In this document: positions 34,414 to 44,163 of the stretch, in pieces
Layout: each line of letters begins with the position of its first letter
Position numbering within the stretch: position 1 is the first letter of the stretch
Assembly: GCA_963798775.1 (NCBI GenBank)
Contig: CAWCUK010000004.1
Location: 496,001 to 560,000 of the forward strand
Reading direction: 5' to 3'
Origin: CAWCUK01 sp963798775
GTDB taxonomy: Bacteria > Bacteroidota > Ignavibacteria > Ignavibacteriales > Ignavibacteriaceae
Length of the DNA: 64,000 nucleotides
The notes under the pieces: model-generated
What the model was told of the DNA's origin: nothing
What the model saw: the letters and a program-made list of their open reading frames with translations, nothing else
The model's database searches: none
Translations under genes and position numbers: made by a program

Positions 34414-35526
34414 ATGGTTATTTTTGAAATTTTGCAGGAAAACGATCATGAACAAGTGGTATTTTGTTCAAATAAAGAAGCGGGGTTGCGTGCAATTGTT
34501 GCTATTCATAACACAACTTTAGGGCCGGCATTGGGCGGTACAAGAATGTGGAATTATACTAGTGATGAAGCAGCTCTAAAAGATGTGCTTCGACTTTCAC
34601 GCGGAATGACTTATAAAGCTTCTGTTGCCGGTTTGAATTTAGGAGGCGGCAAAGCTGTTATTATCGGTGATTCCGATACTCAAAAAAATGAGCTGTTATT
34701 CAGAACTTTCGGAAAATTTATTGAAGGCCTTGCCGGAAGATATATTACCGCCGAAGATGTGGGAACTACGGTTAGAGATATGGAATTTGTTAGAATGGAA
34801 ACTAAATATGTTACCGGTATTTCTAAAGCTCTTGGCGGCAGCGGTGATCCTTCGCCTGTTACAGGTTACGGTGTATATGTGGGAATGAAAGCATGCGCAA
34901 AAAGTAAATGGGGAAGTGATTCTTTAAAAGGAAAGAAAATAGCCGTGCAAGGCGCCGGGCATGTAGCGCATTATCTTTGCGAACATCTTTATAATGAAGG
35001 AGCCGAAATTTATATTACCGATATTCACGATAATAGGGTGAAAACTGTTTTGGAAACAGTAAAAGCACAGGTAGTTTCTCCGGATGAAATATATGATGTT
35101 GATGCCGATATTTTTTCACCGAACGCTTTGGGCGCTATTATAAATGATGATACCATAAATAGATTAAAAGTTGAAATAGTTGCCGGAGGAGCTAATAATC
35201 AACTGGAAAATGAAAAAATACACGGGCCTAAATTAATTGACAAAGGAATTCTGTACGCTCCCGATTATGTAATAAATGCCGGCGGTTTAATTAATGTAGC
35301 GAATGAACTTGAAGGATACAGACAGGACCGCGCGCTAAAACAAGCCGAAGGTATTTATGAAATTATTTCAAGAATTCTTCAGATTTCTAAAGAAGAAAAT
35401 ATTCCCACTTACGCGGCTTCAAATAAAATGGCTGAAGAACGTTTGTATCATGTTGGTAGAATTAGTAATATTTATACCGGAAATTCTACTTTTTCCGGAC
35501 GATTGGGCGAGTTAGTTAAGAGATAA
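34414..35526 (+). CDS. Leucine/valine-type amino-acid dehydrogenase (Glu/Leu/Phe/Val family)
   Basis: A 370-residue NAD-dependent oxidative deaminase that interconverts a branched-chain amino acid and its keto acid. The substrate-binding/catalytic segment GPALGGTRMWNY and GLNLGGGKAVIIGD (catalytic Lys80) are followed by a Rossmann domain (KIAVQGAGHVAHYLCEHLYN). Length and the short N-terminus fit leucine dehydrogenase rather than glutamate dehydrogenase. Start ATG 34414 follows GGAGAG. Exact substrate preference is not decidable here. Confidence 0.9.
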   Translation: MVIFEILQENDHEQVVFCSNKEAGLRAIVAIHNTTLGPALGGTRMWNYTSDEAALKDVLRLSRGMTYKASVAGLNLGGGKAVIIGDSDTQKNELLFRTFGKFIEGLAGRYITAEDVGTTVRDMEFVRMETKYVTGISKALGGSGDPSPVTGYGVYVGMKACAKSKWGSDSLKGKKIAVQGAGHVAHYLCEHLYNEGAEIYITDIHDNRVKTVLETVKAQVVSPDEIYDVDADIFSPNALGAIINDDTINRLKVEIVAGGANNQLENEKIHGPKLIDKGILYAPDYVINAGGLINVANELEGYRQDRALKQAEGIYEIISRILQISKEENIPTYAASNKMAEERLYHVGRISNIYTGNSTFSGRLGELVKR

Positions 35527-35582
35527 TTGTATAAATTAGTTCTCTAAATTTTAAGATTTAATATAATGGTGTTCTGATAAAT

Positions 35583-36065
35583 ATGTCTCAAATGTTCAAA
35601 AGACGAATTGTTAGAGAGAGAGTTCTCCAAATTTTATATGCTTATGAAATGAATAGAGACTCTCTCCAAATTTTAATTGACGGTGTACTATCCGATGTTC
35701 AGGATAAAGCTGATAAAGAATTTGCTAATATGCTGGTTAACCGTGTTATCATAAATCAAAAAGAACTTGATGATATTATTAAGCAGCGTGTAGATAATTG
35801 GGAAATGAATCGTATTGCGCTTATAGATAGGATTTTACTTAGAATTGGTTTATGCGAACTGCTTCACTTCCCGGATATCCCTCCTAAAGTTTCAATAAAC
35901 GAATCCATAGAAATTGCGAAGATTTATAGCACTGCAGGCAGCGGTAAATTTATAAACGGCATTTTAGACGCGGTGCTGGCTGAATTGAAGAAAAATGGAA
36001 AGCTTAATAAATCAGGCAGGGGATTAGTAGAAGAAACAATCTCTAAACCTTCTTCCAAGAAATAA
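35583..36065 (+). CDS. nusB: Transcription antitermination factor NusB
   Basis: A 160-residue all-helical RNA-binding protein: RERVLQILYAYEMNRDS at the N-terminus and the conserved IDRILLRIGLCELLHFPDIP with NESIEIAKIYSTAGSGKFIN. NusB with NusE promotes rRNA antitermination. It ends three bases before the next gene and has a Lys-rich tail. Confidence 0.93.
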   Translation: MSQMFKRRIVRERVLQILYAYEMNRDSLQILIDGVLSDVQDKADKEFANMLVNRVIINQKELDDIIKQRVDNWEMNRIALIDRILLRIGLCELLHFPDIPPKVSINESIEIAKIYSTAGSGKFINGILDAVLAELKKNGKLNKSGRGLVEETISKPSSKK

Positions 36066-36068
36066 TAG

Positions 36069-37319
36069 ATGAAAGATAAGGGCAAAATCTTTATTTGGAC
36101 TCTGTTCGATTTTGCCAATACCGCGTTTTCTGTAATTATTGTTACTGTAATTTATTCTAAATATTTTTCTAATTTTGTTACGGGGGGACAAAAATGGCTG
36201 TGGGGTTTGGCGGTTAGTGTTTCGATGGTAATAGCTGCCTTTCTTAGTCCGCCTTTAGGTGCTATTGCGGATGTTTCACGTAACAGGAAAAGATTTTTAT
36301 TACTTTTTACATCAGTCTCAGTTATTTGTACCGCGTTTATGTTTTTTGTGCGGCAAGGAGATATTCTTTTAGGATTTATTCTTTTTGTTCTTGCAAATAT
36401 AGGTTTTGAGGCGGGATTAGTTTTTTACGATGCTTTCCTTCCAAATCTTACCGAAAAGAAAAATTTCGGTAGAGTTTCGGGTTACGGATTTGCGATGGGA
36501 TATGTGGGAGCGCTGGTAGTTCTGCTTATTGTAATGTTTCTTCTTCCTGATCAGTCATCCGGCGATTATTATTTTTATATTCGTTTTTCATTTCTTATTG
36601 CTGCGGCTTTCTTTCTGTTTTTTTCAATTCCATTATTTTTATTCATTAGTGAACCGAAAGTGAAAACACGCCTCCGTACCGATCTTATTAAAAACGGCGT
36701 AAATAAAAGTTTTTCTACTTTAAAAGAACTTTTCATTCATAAAAAATATCCTTCTATTTCACGTTTTCTTTTTGCCTTTTTTCTTTATAATGATGCCATA
36801 ATAACCATTATTGCTTTCGCTTCAATTTTTGCATCCAATATTTTAAAAATGTCAGATTCTGAAGTAATTTATTTCTTTGTAATTGTTCAAAGTACTGCCG
36901 TGGCCGGCTCTTTTATTTTTGGAATTATCTCGGACCATGTCGGCCCGAAAAAAACTATTACGGTTACTTTGTTTATATGGCTTGGAGTTATTGTCGGAGC
37001 TTTTTTTGTGCAAACTGTAATTGAGTTTTATATTGTAGGTTTATTGGCGGGAATTTCAATAGGATCTTCACAATCATGCAGCAGAAGTTTAATGGCTTTG
37101 CTTACTCCGAAGGAAAGGGAAGCTGAATTTTTTGGATTTTATGACGGGCTTTTCGGTAAATCATCCGCTGTTGTGGGGCCGCTTTTTTATGGAATTATTT
37201 CTGATTTGTCTAATGAAAGAATAGCCGCTTTAGCAATAGGTTTATTCTTTTTAGCAGGATTAATTATTCTGCAAAAAGTTAAAGTGCCGGAGTTTAGGCC
37301 TTCAAAAGAATTGAAATAA
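36069..37319 (+). CDS. MFS transporter, UMF1 family
   Basis: A 416-residue transporter with ~12 helices. Its opening IWTLFDFANTAFSVIIVTVI is the hallmark of UMF1 (Atg22-like) major-facilitator proteins. The motif A-like loop after helix 2 is present (LGAIADVSRNRKRF). Substrate unknown; relatives are thought to export amino acids or other small solutes. It converges with the minus-strand phosphatase three bases later without a visible terminator. Confidence 0.88.
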   Translation: MKDKGKIFIWTLFDFANTAFSVIIVTVIYSKYFSNFVTGGQKWLWGLAVSVSMVIAAFLSPPLGAIADVSRNRKRFLLLFTSVSVICTAFMFFVRQGDILLGFILFVLANIGFEAGLVFYDAFLPNLTEKKNFGRVSGYGFAMGYVGALVVLLIVMFLLPDQSSGDYYFYIRFSFLIAAAFFLFFSIPLFLFISEPKVKTRLRTDLIKNGVNKSFSTLKELFIHKKYPSISRFLFAFFLYNDAIITIIAFASIFASNILKMSDSEVIYFFVIVQSTAVAGSFIFGIISDHVGPKKTITVTLFIWLGVIVGAFFVQTVIEFYIVGLLAGISIGSSQSCSRSLMALLTPKEREAEFFGFYDGLFGKSSAVVGPLFYGIISDLSNERIAALAIGLFFLAGLIILQKVKVPEFRPSKELK

Positions 37320-37322
37320 AAT

Positions 37323-38414
37323 CTATACAAATTTCATTATTATTAAAGTTAAATCATCATGGGCGGGGGATGATCCTATGTATGTTTCTATATTGTACAA
37401 AATTTCTTCTTGAATTCCGGCAGAAGATTTATACGCGTATTTTCTGATTACATTTTTTAGCCTTTCTTCTCCGTATTCATTATTGAAAGCATTCATTGCT
37501 TCAACAATTCCGTCCGTATAGAATACAAGTATATCTCCCGCTTCGGGTTTCAAGAAAACTTCTTCCAATGAATTATCAAATATAATATCATTTGTTAAAC
37601 CTATTCCCATTCCTTTCGGAGTTATATTTTTGCATTCCCCGGAACCCTTGCAAAAATGAATCAGCGGCATGTGGCCGGCTCTAACCAGACTCATTTCACC
37701 TCTTGAATCTAAACTCGCAATGCTTACAGTAAAAAAAGATCCTTTTGTTAAAACTTTTTTAAGATGTTTATTTAAAGCCGATAAAATTTCTTTCGGCGAA
37801 GAATAATGAAGAACCAGATAATTAAGTACCGATTGAACCTGCACCATATGAAGTGCCGCCGCCATTCCTTTTCCCGAAATATCTCCTATTATTATATAAG
37901 TTTTTTCCGGCGAAGATTCTCTTATAATAAAATCGTAATAATCTCCGCCGACTTCTCTGGCTGGTTTTGAAATGCAGCTTATTTCATATTTACCGTTGGA
38001 TGGTGCGTTTTTAGGCATTAAATTATTTTGAATTTCCCGCGCTACTTCAAGTTCACTTTTGGCCGTTATTTTATCTGCCAGTTCAAAAGCAATAAGAAGA
38101 TTTAAAATAATAAAAGAAAAAACCGCCCAATTCCAGTTGGACGCTAAAACAGAAAATACGAACAATAGAAACGCGAATGAATACGCTAGTCTTCTAATTG
38201 GAGTAAGCTGATTCAAAAATTCTACAAAAATATCGCGTAGAAATCTTAAAGTTCCGCGAAGATTTCTTTTTTCCGGCTGTTTAGATTTTATTTTTTGAGT
38301 ATAAAAATCATAAACTTCAGGTACATCTTGATGAAGCAGTTTTTCTACATCTTTGTATGATAATCCGCTTGTATAAAAATCATATACACGCCGCAGCCTT
38401 GCGAAAGTAGCCAC
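37323..38414 (-). CDS. PP2C/SpoIIE-type phosphatase with membrane segments
   Basis: A 363-residue protein: N-terminal ~80 cytoplasmic residues, two hydrophobic helices (~77-115), a short signalling helix (ELEVAREIQNNLMP), and a SpoIIE/RsbU PP2C domain with metal-binding Asp motifs REVGGDYYDFI, IGDISGKGMAAALHM, FYTDGIVEAMN and HDDLTLIIMKF. Such phosphatases dephosphorylate anti-anti-sigma factors in partner-switching control. No sigma regulator lies next to it. A second phosphatase of the same type is at 45276-47737. Confidence 0.9.
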   Translation of the reverse strand: MATFARLRRVYDFYTSGLSYKDVEKLLHQDVPEVYDFYTQKIKSKQPEKRNLRGTLRFLRDIFVEFLNQLTPIRRLAYSFAFLLFVFSVLASNWNWAVFSFIILNLLIAFELADKITAKSELEVAREIQNNLMPKNAPSNGKYEISCISKPAREVGGDYYDFIIRESSPEKTYIIIGDISGKGMAAALHMVQVQSVLNYLVLHYSSPKEILSALNKHLKKVLTKGSFFTVSIASLDSRGEMSLVRAGHMPLIHFCKGSGECKNITPKGMGIGLTNDIIFDNSLEEVFLKPEAGDILVFYTDGIVEAMNAFNNEYGEERLKNVIRKYAYKSSAGIQEEILYNIETYIGSSPAHDDLTLIIMKFV

Positions 38415-38440
38415 AATTTTTCCTCAAAATAATTTCTGAT

Positions 38441-39583
38441 CTAAATATTGTTTAGTTTATCCGCCGCTTTTGTTAATACTTCATTTCTTTTCGCGAAGCA
38501 TAAACGGATCAAATTATTATTGCTTTCTTTGGAATAAAATGGAGATAACGGAATTACAGCAACTCCGATTTCTTTTGTTAAATATTCCGAAAATTGAATA
38601 TCATCAACTTTTGAAATTTTTGAATAATCTAGCAGCTGAAAATAAGTTCCGCTTGCGGGAGTAAAACTAAACCCGGAATTATTTAGTAATTTAACTAAAT
38701 GATTTCTCTTGTCTTCATAAAATTTGTTCAAACTTAAATAATAGTTTCTGTTCTTCATGAACTCAGCATAAGCGTATTGAACCGGTGTATTAACAGAAAA
38801 AATTAAAAACTGATGAATTTTTCTAAACTCATTCATCAAATATTCCGGTGCGGCGCAGTAACCTAATTTCCATCCAGTAGTATGGTAAGTTTTTCCGAAT
38901 GAAGAAACAACAAACGCTTTCCCTGAAATAATTTCTGATTGTGAAAGACTAATATGTTTTTTCCCGTCAAAAACTATATGTTCATAAACTTCATCACTTA
39001 AAACAAAAACATCATTCTGTTTAACAATTTCTTCTAAATTTATTATATCATCAAATGATATTACACTGCCGGTCGGATTATGTGGTGAATTGATTATAAT
39101 TAGTTTAGTTTTTTTAGTAACAGCTTTATTAACTGCTTTCCAATCAATTGAAAAATCATTAGGCCGAAGAGGAATAAATTTAGGAATACCGCCATTAATT
39201 AAAACTGAAGGAGCGTATGAATCATAAGCAGGTTCAAAAAGTATAACCTCATCATCTTTATTTATTATTGATGTAATTGCCGTGTAAATGGCTTGTGTCG
39301 CGCCCGCGGTAACCGTTATTTCTGTTTCATAATCAAATTTCTTCGAATATAAATTTTCAATCTTCTCCGCAATCATTTTCCGGAGCGCCGGTACTCCTTG
39401 CATCGGGGCGTATTGATTAAATCCTTCTTTTTGGAAATAACTGACCAGCGATAATAGTTCCTCATCGCAGTTAAAGTCGGGAAAACCTTGAGAAAGATTA
39501 ATTGCTCCGTAATCATGAGCCATTTTAGACATTTTGGTGAAAATTGTAGTTCCGGAGTCTGGCAGTTTCGAATTTATATCCAA
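38441..39583 (-). CDS. Methionine aminotransferase-like PLP enzyme (YbdL/KAT class)
   Basis: A 380-residue fold-type I aminotransferase. The N-terminus INLSQGFPDFNCDEELL and QYAPMQGVPALRKMI, the PLP Lys231 in SSFGKTYHTTGWKLGY, and the Arg-binding end NNLIRLCFAKRNEVL match methionine aminotransferase (YbdL), which uses methionine and a keto acid. Kynurenine aminotransferase-like members share these motifs, so substrate is not certain. It is 26 bp upstream of the phosphatase gene on the same strand and may share its transcript. Confidence 0.9.
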   Translation of the reverse strand: MDINSKLPDSGTTIFTKMSKMAHDYGAINLSQGFPDFNCDEELLSLVSYFQKEGFNQYAPMQGVPALRKMIAEKIENLYSKKFDYETEITVTAGATQAIYTAITSIINKDDEVILFEPAYDSYAPSVLINGGIPKFIPLRPNDFSIDWKAVNKAVTKKTKLIIINSPHNPTGSVISFDDIINLEEIVKQNDVFVLSDEVYEHIVFDGKKHISLSQSEIISGKAFVVSSFGKTYHTTGWKLGYCAAPEYLMNEFRKIHQFLIFSVNTPVQYAYAEFMKNRNYYLSLNKFYEDKRNHLVKLLNNSGFSFTPASGTYFQLLDYSKISKVDDIQFSEYLTKEIGVAVIPLSPFYSKESNNNLIRLCFAKRNEVLTKAADKLNNI

Positions 39584-39658
39584 CAGAAATTTCTCCTCTT
39601 TTGTTAAAGAAAGTTAAGCAATGAAGAGTAAAACTTCTATTAAATATTCAAATAAAAA

Positions 39659-41269
39659 TTATTCTATTTTAAAAGTAGTATCATCGGGACGAATTTCATC
39701 ATACATTTTTTGGAGCTCATCATACGCGAATCTGCTGCCTCTCTGCGCTGCATCTCGATAATATTTGACGGCTTTTGCATTATCCTTACCGACTCCTTTA
39801 CCGTTTCTGTAACAATAAGCTAAGGTTGACTGAGCTAAAACCGAACCTTGTTTTTCAGCCTCTTCAATTACATCTAAAGGAATTCTATAGTTTTCCGCGG
39901 GAACTACTCCATAAAGTTTAGCGCTTGCAATCCTAACTTTCGCTGCTGTACTTCCTAATTTTTTAGCATCTTCCCATATTGATATCGCCTTTTCTTTATT
40001 CTTTTTAATAATTTTTCCGGTGTAAAAATTTAATCCCATTTCCACAATTGCCGGAAGATAATATTTTGAAGCCGCTTCTTTTAATAGGTTTACAGCCACA
40101 TCAGCTGTTAATTGGTTATCCATTCCCAGAGCAAATAATCCGTACCAAGAAAATAAAGCTTCAGGCTTTTTTTCATCGGCGGCGGTTTTTAAATTATCGT
40201 AATATTTCGGAGTATTTATTAATTCCCATAATAAACCCGGAGAACGCGGGGAATCTAATTTTATTGCTCTTATGTAATACGCGGTCGCGGTTATAATATC
40301 TTTTTTAAAATAAATACCTTTTTCATACATTCTTCCTGTTAAAGTTAACGCTTCAGGACTTCCATTTTCGGCGGTTTTTAATAATTTTGTTACATCCGCC
40401 GGTGTAAAAGAAATGGCAGTATCTTTTTTTTCATCCAAGCCTAAAGAATTTATTAATTCCTCATTTCCGGCGTGAGACAAATCTTCAATTAAAGTTTTAT
40501 TTGATACTGCTTTTAAAGTATCATTTACCGCGTCAAAATCTATAAAGACTAATCCTGTTGAAGAATTAAGCGGCTCGGGATTTTGGTTTTCTGTCTTTTT
40601 TGATTTAGATTTTTGTCCTGTAACGGTATCAATTTTAGAAATATATTTTGATTTGAATTCTTCTAAAACTTTTTTAGCAGGTTTATAATCCGCGTCCGCT
40701 GCCTTCTTTACCCACTTATAAGCGGAATTCCAATCTCTTTTTATAACTAAATTTTCGGTATAAAATAAACCTATAACAAACTGAGCTTGAGGCATTCCGT
40801 TATTTGCAGCTTCCAAAAAATATTTATAAGCTTTAAACGGATTCCATTTTACGCCCCATCCGTTTAATAAAAGAATCGCATAATTGTAATCCGCTTCAAT
40901 ATAATTTTGCATTGCGGATTTTTGAATCCAATAAGCACCCTGGATAGTATCGGCGGGAAAATTTTCTCCTAAAAGATATCTTATACCTAATTCATGCTGC
41001 GCGGCGGCATCGCCTGCGTTTGCTTTTCTGATTAAATTAAATTGCTGGATTAGCTGATATGACAAATCCGGCTGATAATATAACGGCGCTGTATTATACG
41101 GCCGGTTGTTTTTAAAAGCCAAACTTATTGTTGTATCCTGCGCAAACAACTCATTATTTATTGCTAATAATGAAATTAATGCAAAGAGTATTATGAAAGA
41201 TATTTTCAATAGTTGTTTCCAAAATAATTTTAACTGATAAAATAAATATAAGATAAAATGATTAGTCAA
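39659..41269 (-). CDS. Sel1-repeat (SLR/TPR-like) secreted protein
   Basis: A 536-residue protein with an N-terminal membrane signal (~18-45, ending ELFAQ) and many Sel1-like repeats, e.g. GDAAAQHELGIRYLLGENFP, NNGMPQAQFVIGLFYTENL and GSVLAQSTLAYCYRNGKGVG. Sel1 repeats form helical solenoids for protein binding, often in envelope stress or secretion adaptors. A non-repeat linker (~215-285) divides two repeat blocks. No enzymatic motif. Partners unknown. Confidence 0.88.
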   Translation of the reverse strand: MTNHFILYLFYQLKLFWKQLLKISFIILFALISLLAINNELFAQDTTISLAFKNNRPYNTAPLYYQPDLSYQLIQQFNLIRKANAGDAAAQHELGIRYLLGENFPADTIQGAYWIQKSAMQNYIEADYNYAILLLNGWGVKWNPFKAYKYFLEAANNGMPQAQFVIGLFYTENLVIKRDWNSAYKWVKKAADADYKPAKKVLEEFKSKYISKIDTVTGQKSKSKKTENQNPEPLNSSTGLVFIDFDAVNDTLKAVSNKTLIEDLSHAGNEELINSLGLDEKKDTAISFTPADVTKLLKTAENGSPEALTLTGRMYEKGIYFKKDIITATAYYIRAIKLDSPRSPGLLWELINTPKYYDNLKTAADEKKPEALFSWYGLFALGMDNQLTADVAVNLLKEAASKYYLPAIVEMGLNFYTGKIIKKNKEKAISIWEDAKKLGSTAAKVRIASAKLYGVVPAENYRIPLDVIEEAEKQGSVLAQSTLAYCYRNGKGVGKDNAKAVKYYRDAAQRGSRFAYDELQKMYDEIRPDDTTFKIE

Positions 41270-41388
41270 ATAAATGAATTTATTGAGTATAAAAATCTAT
41301 GCTTGTCGCTATTGTGTTAATTATCATTTAACAGGACAAACTAGCGAATTATATTATTGTAAAATTTGAAATTGATAAGGAGAAGCGG

Positions 41389-41835
41389 ATGGAAATAATT
41401 ACCGCAAACGCAATTACCGTACTGAAAGATTTAATAAGTATCTGCAGAGAAAGTGAAAATAAATATCGAGAAGCGGAAGAGAATACTTCTGATAATACTT
41501 TACAAAATATTTTTAAACAATACGCGGATCAAAGAAATTATTTTATTAGAGAATTTGAGAACGAACTGCATAAATATATTAATGAGACACAAATAGAAAA
41601 TGATAAAGAATTTGACTGGATGGACGTAAGAACAAAGACTGAAACCGGCGAAAAAGGTTCTCCCTTAGCGGAATGTAAAGCAAAAGAAGAAGCTACTTTA
41701 TTTCATTTTTCTGAAGCAATAAAAATGGATATTCCGGGAGATACAAAATCTTTGGTTGCGAGGCATTATAACGCGGTAAGGGATGCTAATGAAAAGTTGA
41801 AAGAGATAATCATCGGTAAAAATGAGAAAGGGTAA
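41389..41835 (+). CDS. PA2169-type four-helix protein (DUF2383)
   Basis: A 148-residue ferritin-like helical-bundle protein: VLKDLISICRESENKYREA, then YADQRNYFIREFENEL, and the C-terminal half ECKAKEEATLFHFSEAI. This matches the PA2169/DUF2383 family, which may bind metal through Glu/His residues; function is unknown. Ribosome site AAGGAGAAG precedes ATG 41389. Followed by a hairpin terminator shared with the converging gene. Confidence 0.82.
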   Translation: MEIITANAITVLKDLISICRESENKYREAEENTSDNTLQNIFKQYADQRNYFIREFENELHKYINETQIENDKEFDWMDVRTKTETGEKGSPLAECKAKEEATLFHFSEAIKMDIPGDTKSLVARHYNAVRDANEKLKEIIIGKNEKG

Positions 41836-41860
41836 ATTTAAAATGTTTCGCGGCCTGTAC

Positions 41861-41893
41861 GGCATCTTAAAGTAAATTCTTTAAGATGCCTTT
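41861..41893 (+). terminator. Hairpin terminator between converging genes
   Basis: GGCATCTTAAA (41861-41871), 8-base loop, TTTAAGATGCC (41880-41890) then TTTGATAATT. Perfect 11-bp stem, modest T run, between the DUF2383 gene and the minus-strand gene at 41907. Confidence 0.75.
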
Positions 41894-41906
41894 GATAATT
41901 GGGTAT

Positions 41907-42245
41907 TTACAAAATCACCTTTAATAATGGCTCCATTTTTCCCGGAACTTTAATTTCTTTATTTAAAAAATATTGCTTCACTAAAACAGTCATCCATTCT
42001 TTTGAGGTTTCCGCGTCTTTTACAATAATGAATGTATCGCCGTTTTTATTTAACACTTCAAATTTATTTACTTTTACTTCCAGCGGTTTTTCTTCACCCT
42101 TAAGATCAATAGTAAGATTTATTTTTTTTTCTGCTGTATCTATATTAAAATTTAGCATTTCTCCGTAATCCTCTAATTTTTTTTTGAGAAAAATTTCAGC
42201 GCCAAAAGATAATCCTTTATCTTTTAACGTATGTAAAAATCCCAT
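41907..42245 (-). CDS. Unknown small protein (112 aa)
   Basis: A 112-residue protein without a signal peptide. An N-terminal helix (LKDKGLSFGAEIFLKKKLED) is followed by strand-rich segments (KINLTIDLKGEEKPLEVKV; GDTFIIVKDAETSKEW). I do not recognise the family. Its ATG is preceded by GGAGGTAAA, a strong ribosome site, and it lies 29 bp downstream of the barrel gene on the same strand, so the two are probably cotranscribed. Confidence 0.7.
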   Translation of the reverse strand: MGFLHTLKDKGLSFGAEIFLKKKLEDYGEMLNFNIDTAEKKINLTIDLKGEEKPLEVKVNKFEVLNKNGDTFIIVKDAETSKEWMTVLVKQYFLNKEIKVPGKMEPLLKVIL

Positions 42246-42274
42246 TTTACCTCCGTAATATTAATATTTTAAAA

Positions 42275-43983
42275 TTATTGATTATCATATTCAATAACAG
42301 AAGGTTTTCCGAAACTGAACTGGCGGGAACCAATTATAACATTTGTTGTGAATAAAACTGAAAAAGCACCGGAGGTTTTTGAAGGAATATAAGGATTGTA
42401 AACCAATGAAATTGAAAAATTTGTCCTGGCAATTGATTCATTTTTTGTCCTTATGCCTAAACCGTAAGCCTGGTACATTCTGGAATTAACTAAATTAACA
42501 TTTCGTTCTCCCACCAAACCGAAATCAGCAAAAATATTTGCTCCTAAAACAAATCCCAAAGGGGAGAAGGGACTAAATATTCTGGCTTCTAAATTTAAAA
42601 TATTTCGTTTTGTTCCGGGAATTTTATCCCCGTTATTTAATCCTCTTAAACCGGTTTCAGTATGAATATAAATTTGTTCTCCTTTAAATCTGTTGTAACC
42701 TAATAAATAATCATTTTGAAGAAAAAATCTCAATTTCCAACTGCTGCTTTTATATAATTGGGAATGATAAAGTAAATTAAAATTAATCACATTCTGTTCC
42801 CAATGGCGTCCGATTCTGAATCCGCCAACCGCGAATTTTCCCGACAAATAACCGAAGTTTTGGAATCTTCTTGAAAATACTGCTTCCGTCCCGAAATACC
42901 AGCGTTTACTAAACTCTCTATTTTCCTCACCTGTTGTAAATGATAAAACTCCGCCGATAGGAACATCTTCGGTAGTTCCGAATCCTTCAATATAATTATC
43001 TTTATAAAACCTTCTGTTTATAATTCCGGCGCTGAATAAATAAATAACTTTGTTTTCAAAAATTCTATTGGAAAACGGGGTAACATTTGGCCTGTTAGAA
43101 TGATTTGTTCTGATAATTCTTGCCGCAGCAATAATTCTGGTTTTATCTTTAAAAGTTTTGATCCGAAAAAGACAGGGAAGGTATGCCCAAGCCATACATC
43201 TTGACTATTAAGGGTATACGGAACAGAGACATTTTCATTAAAGGAGTTAATATATTGAAGATGATTATGTTCGAAAACAAAACTCATACCGCCTACAAAT
43301 TCAGTTTCTGTTGTAACAAATGATCTGGAAAGTGAAAGAGATTCAATATTTAATTTTTTGTTTGCTTTTGTCAGAACATCGGCATCAATAAAACTGCCGC
43401 CTATATTAGCTGCAGTATAATTTAATGACGCGCCCCACCCGATTGATTTTTCTTCGTCTTTTGTTACTGTAGCATCAATATTATGACCGATACCTATTAA
43501 ATTTTCATCTCTAAAACCTACATAGGCGTTTTTATTATCTGTATCGTAAGAGGCAAGTACTGAGATTGTCCATTTATCTTTTGTAATTACCAAAACATCA
43601 ACACTATCCTTTGAATAATTCCGGGTTTTTATTCTTGCGTCTAAAAAAAAGCCGCTGCTTCTTAAAAGACGTTCACTATCACTTAATTCTTTAGAATCTA
43701 GACGATCTCCTTTATTAAAAAGAAGCCAGTTTTTTACAACCCAAGGCCTGGTTTTATAATGAATAGAGTTAACTAAATTGCCCCACCAATTTACAGAATC
43801 AGGCTCATTTTCATCAACTGAAGGGCCGGAAATGTCGATTCTTCTAATCTCAATTTTGCGGATTATTTTTCCTTCTTCCGCTTTAAATTCATCTTCGGAA
43901 GTATTTTCCTGTGAAAAAAGATAAGAGGATAAACAAATGATAAAACTAATGAATAGAAATATTCGGGTAAAACTCATAATCAT
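42275..43983 (-). CDS. Outer-membrane barrel protein with POTRA-like N-terminus, one frame break near 43156
   Basis: An N-terminal signal peptide (~1-24, ending LFSQ), then a POTRA-like part (KIIRKIEIRRIDISG; DSERLLRSSGFFLDARIK; VDVLVITKDKWTIS), then many amphipathic strands typical of a BamA/TamA-type barrel (FGYLSGKFAVGGFRIGRHWE). The frame breaks after FFGSK at ~43156; continuing in the other frame (FKDKTRIIAAARIIRTNHSN) needs one A added in an A4 run. The joined protein is ~569 residues. A role in outer-membrane protein or lipid assembly is inferred; substrate unknown. Confidence 0.8.
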
Positions 43984-44163
43984 TCTTATTAAAATAGATT
44001 TAATATATTACAAAATAAATATTTCAGGCTATGTGATTAATTCTTTTATAACGGCTTAATTAAAAAGAATTTATCTCACTATTTAATGCTTGTTATATAA
44101 CACGCCAGCCTATAAAAAGATGTCTATTTTTGAAATAGACTTTTGAAAAAGGAAGAGGAAATA

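Noticed and set aside
41899..42168. 89-codon plus-strand frame
   Set aside because: It is the antisense shadow of the 112-aa minus-strand gene, which has a strong ribosome site.
42275..43983. Two separate minus-strand barrel genes
   Set aside because: The two frames overlap and join into one full-length barrel by a single base in an A4 run; the second frame alone has no signal peptide.
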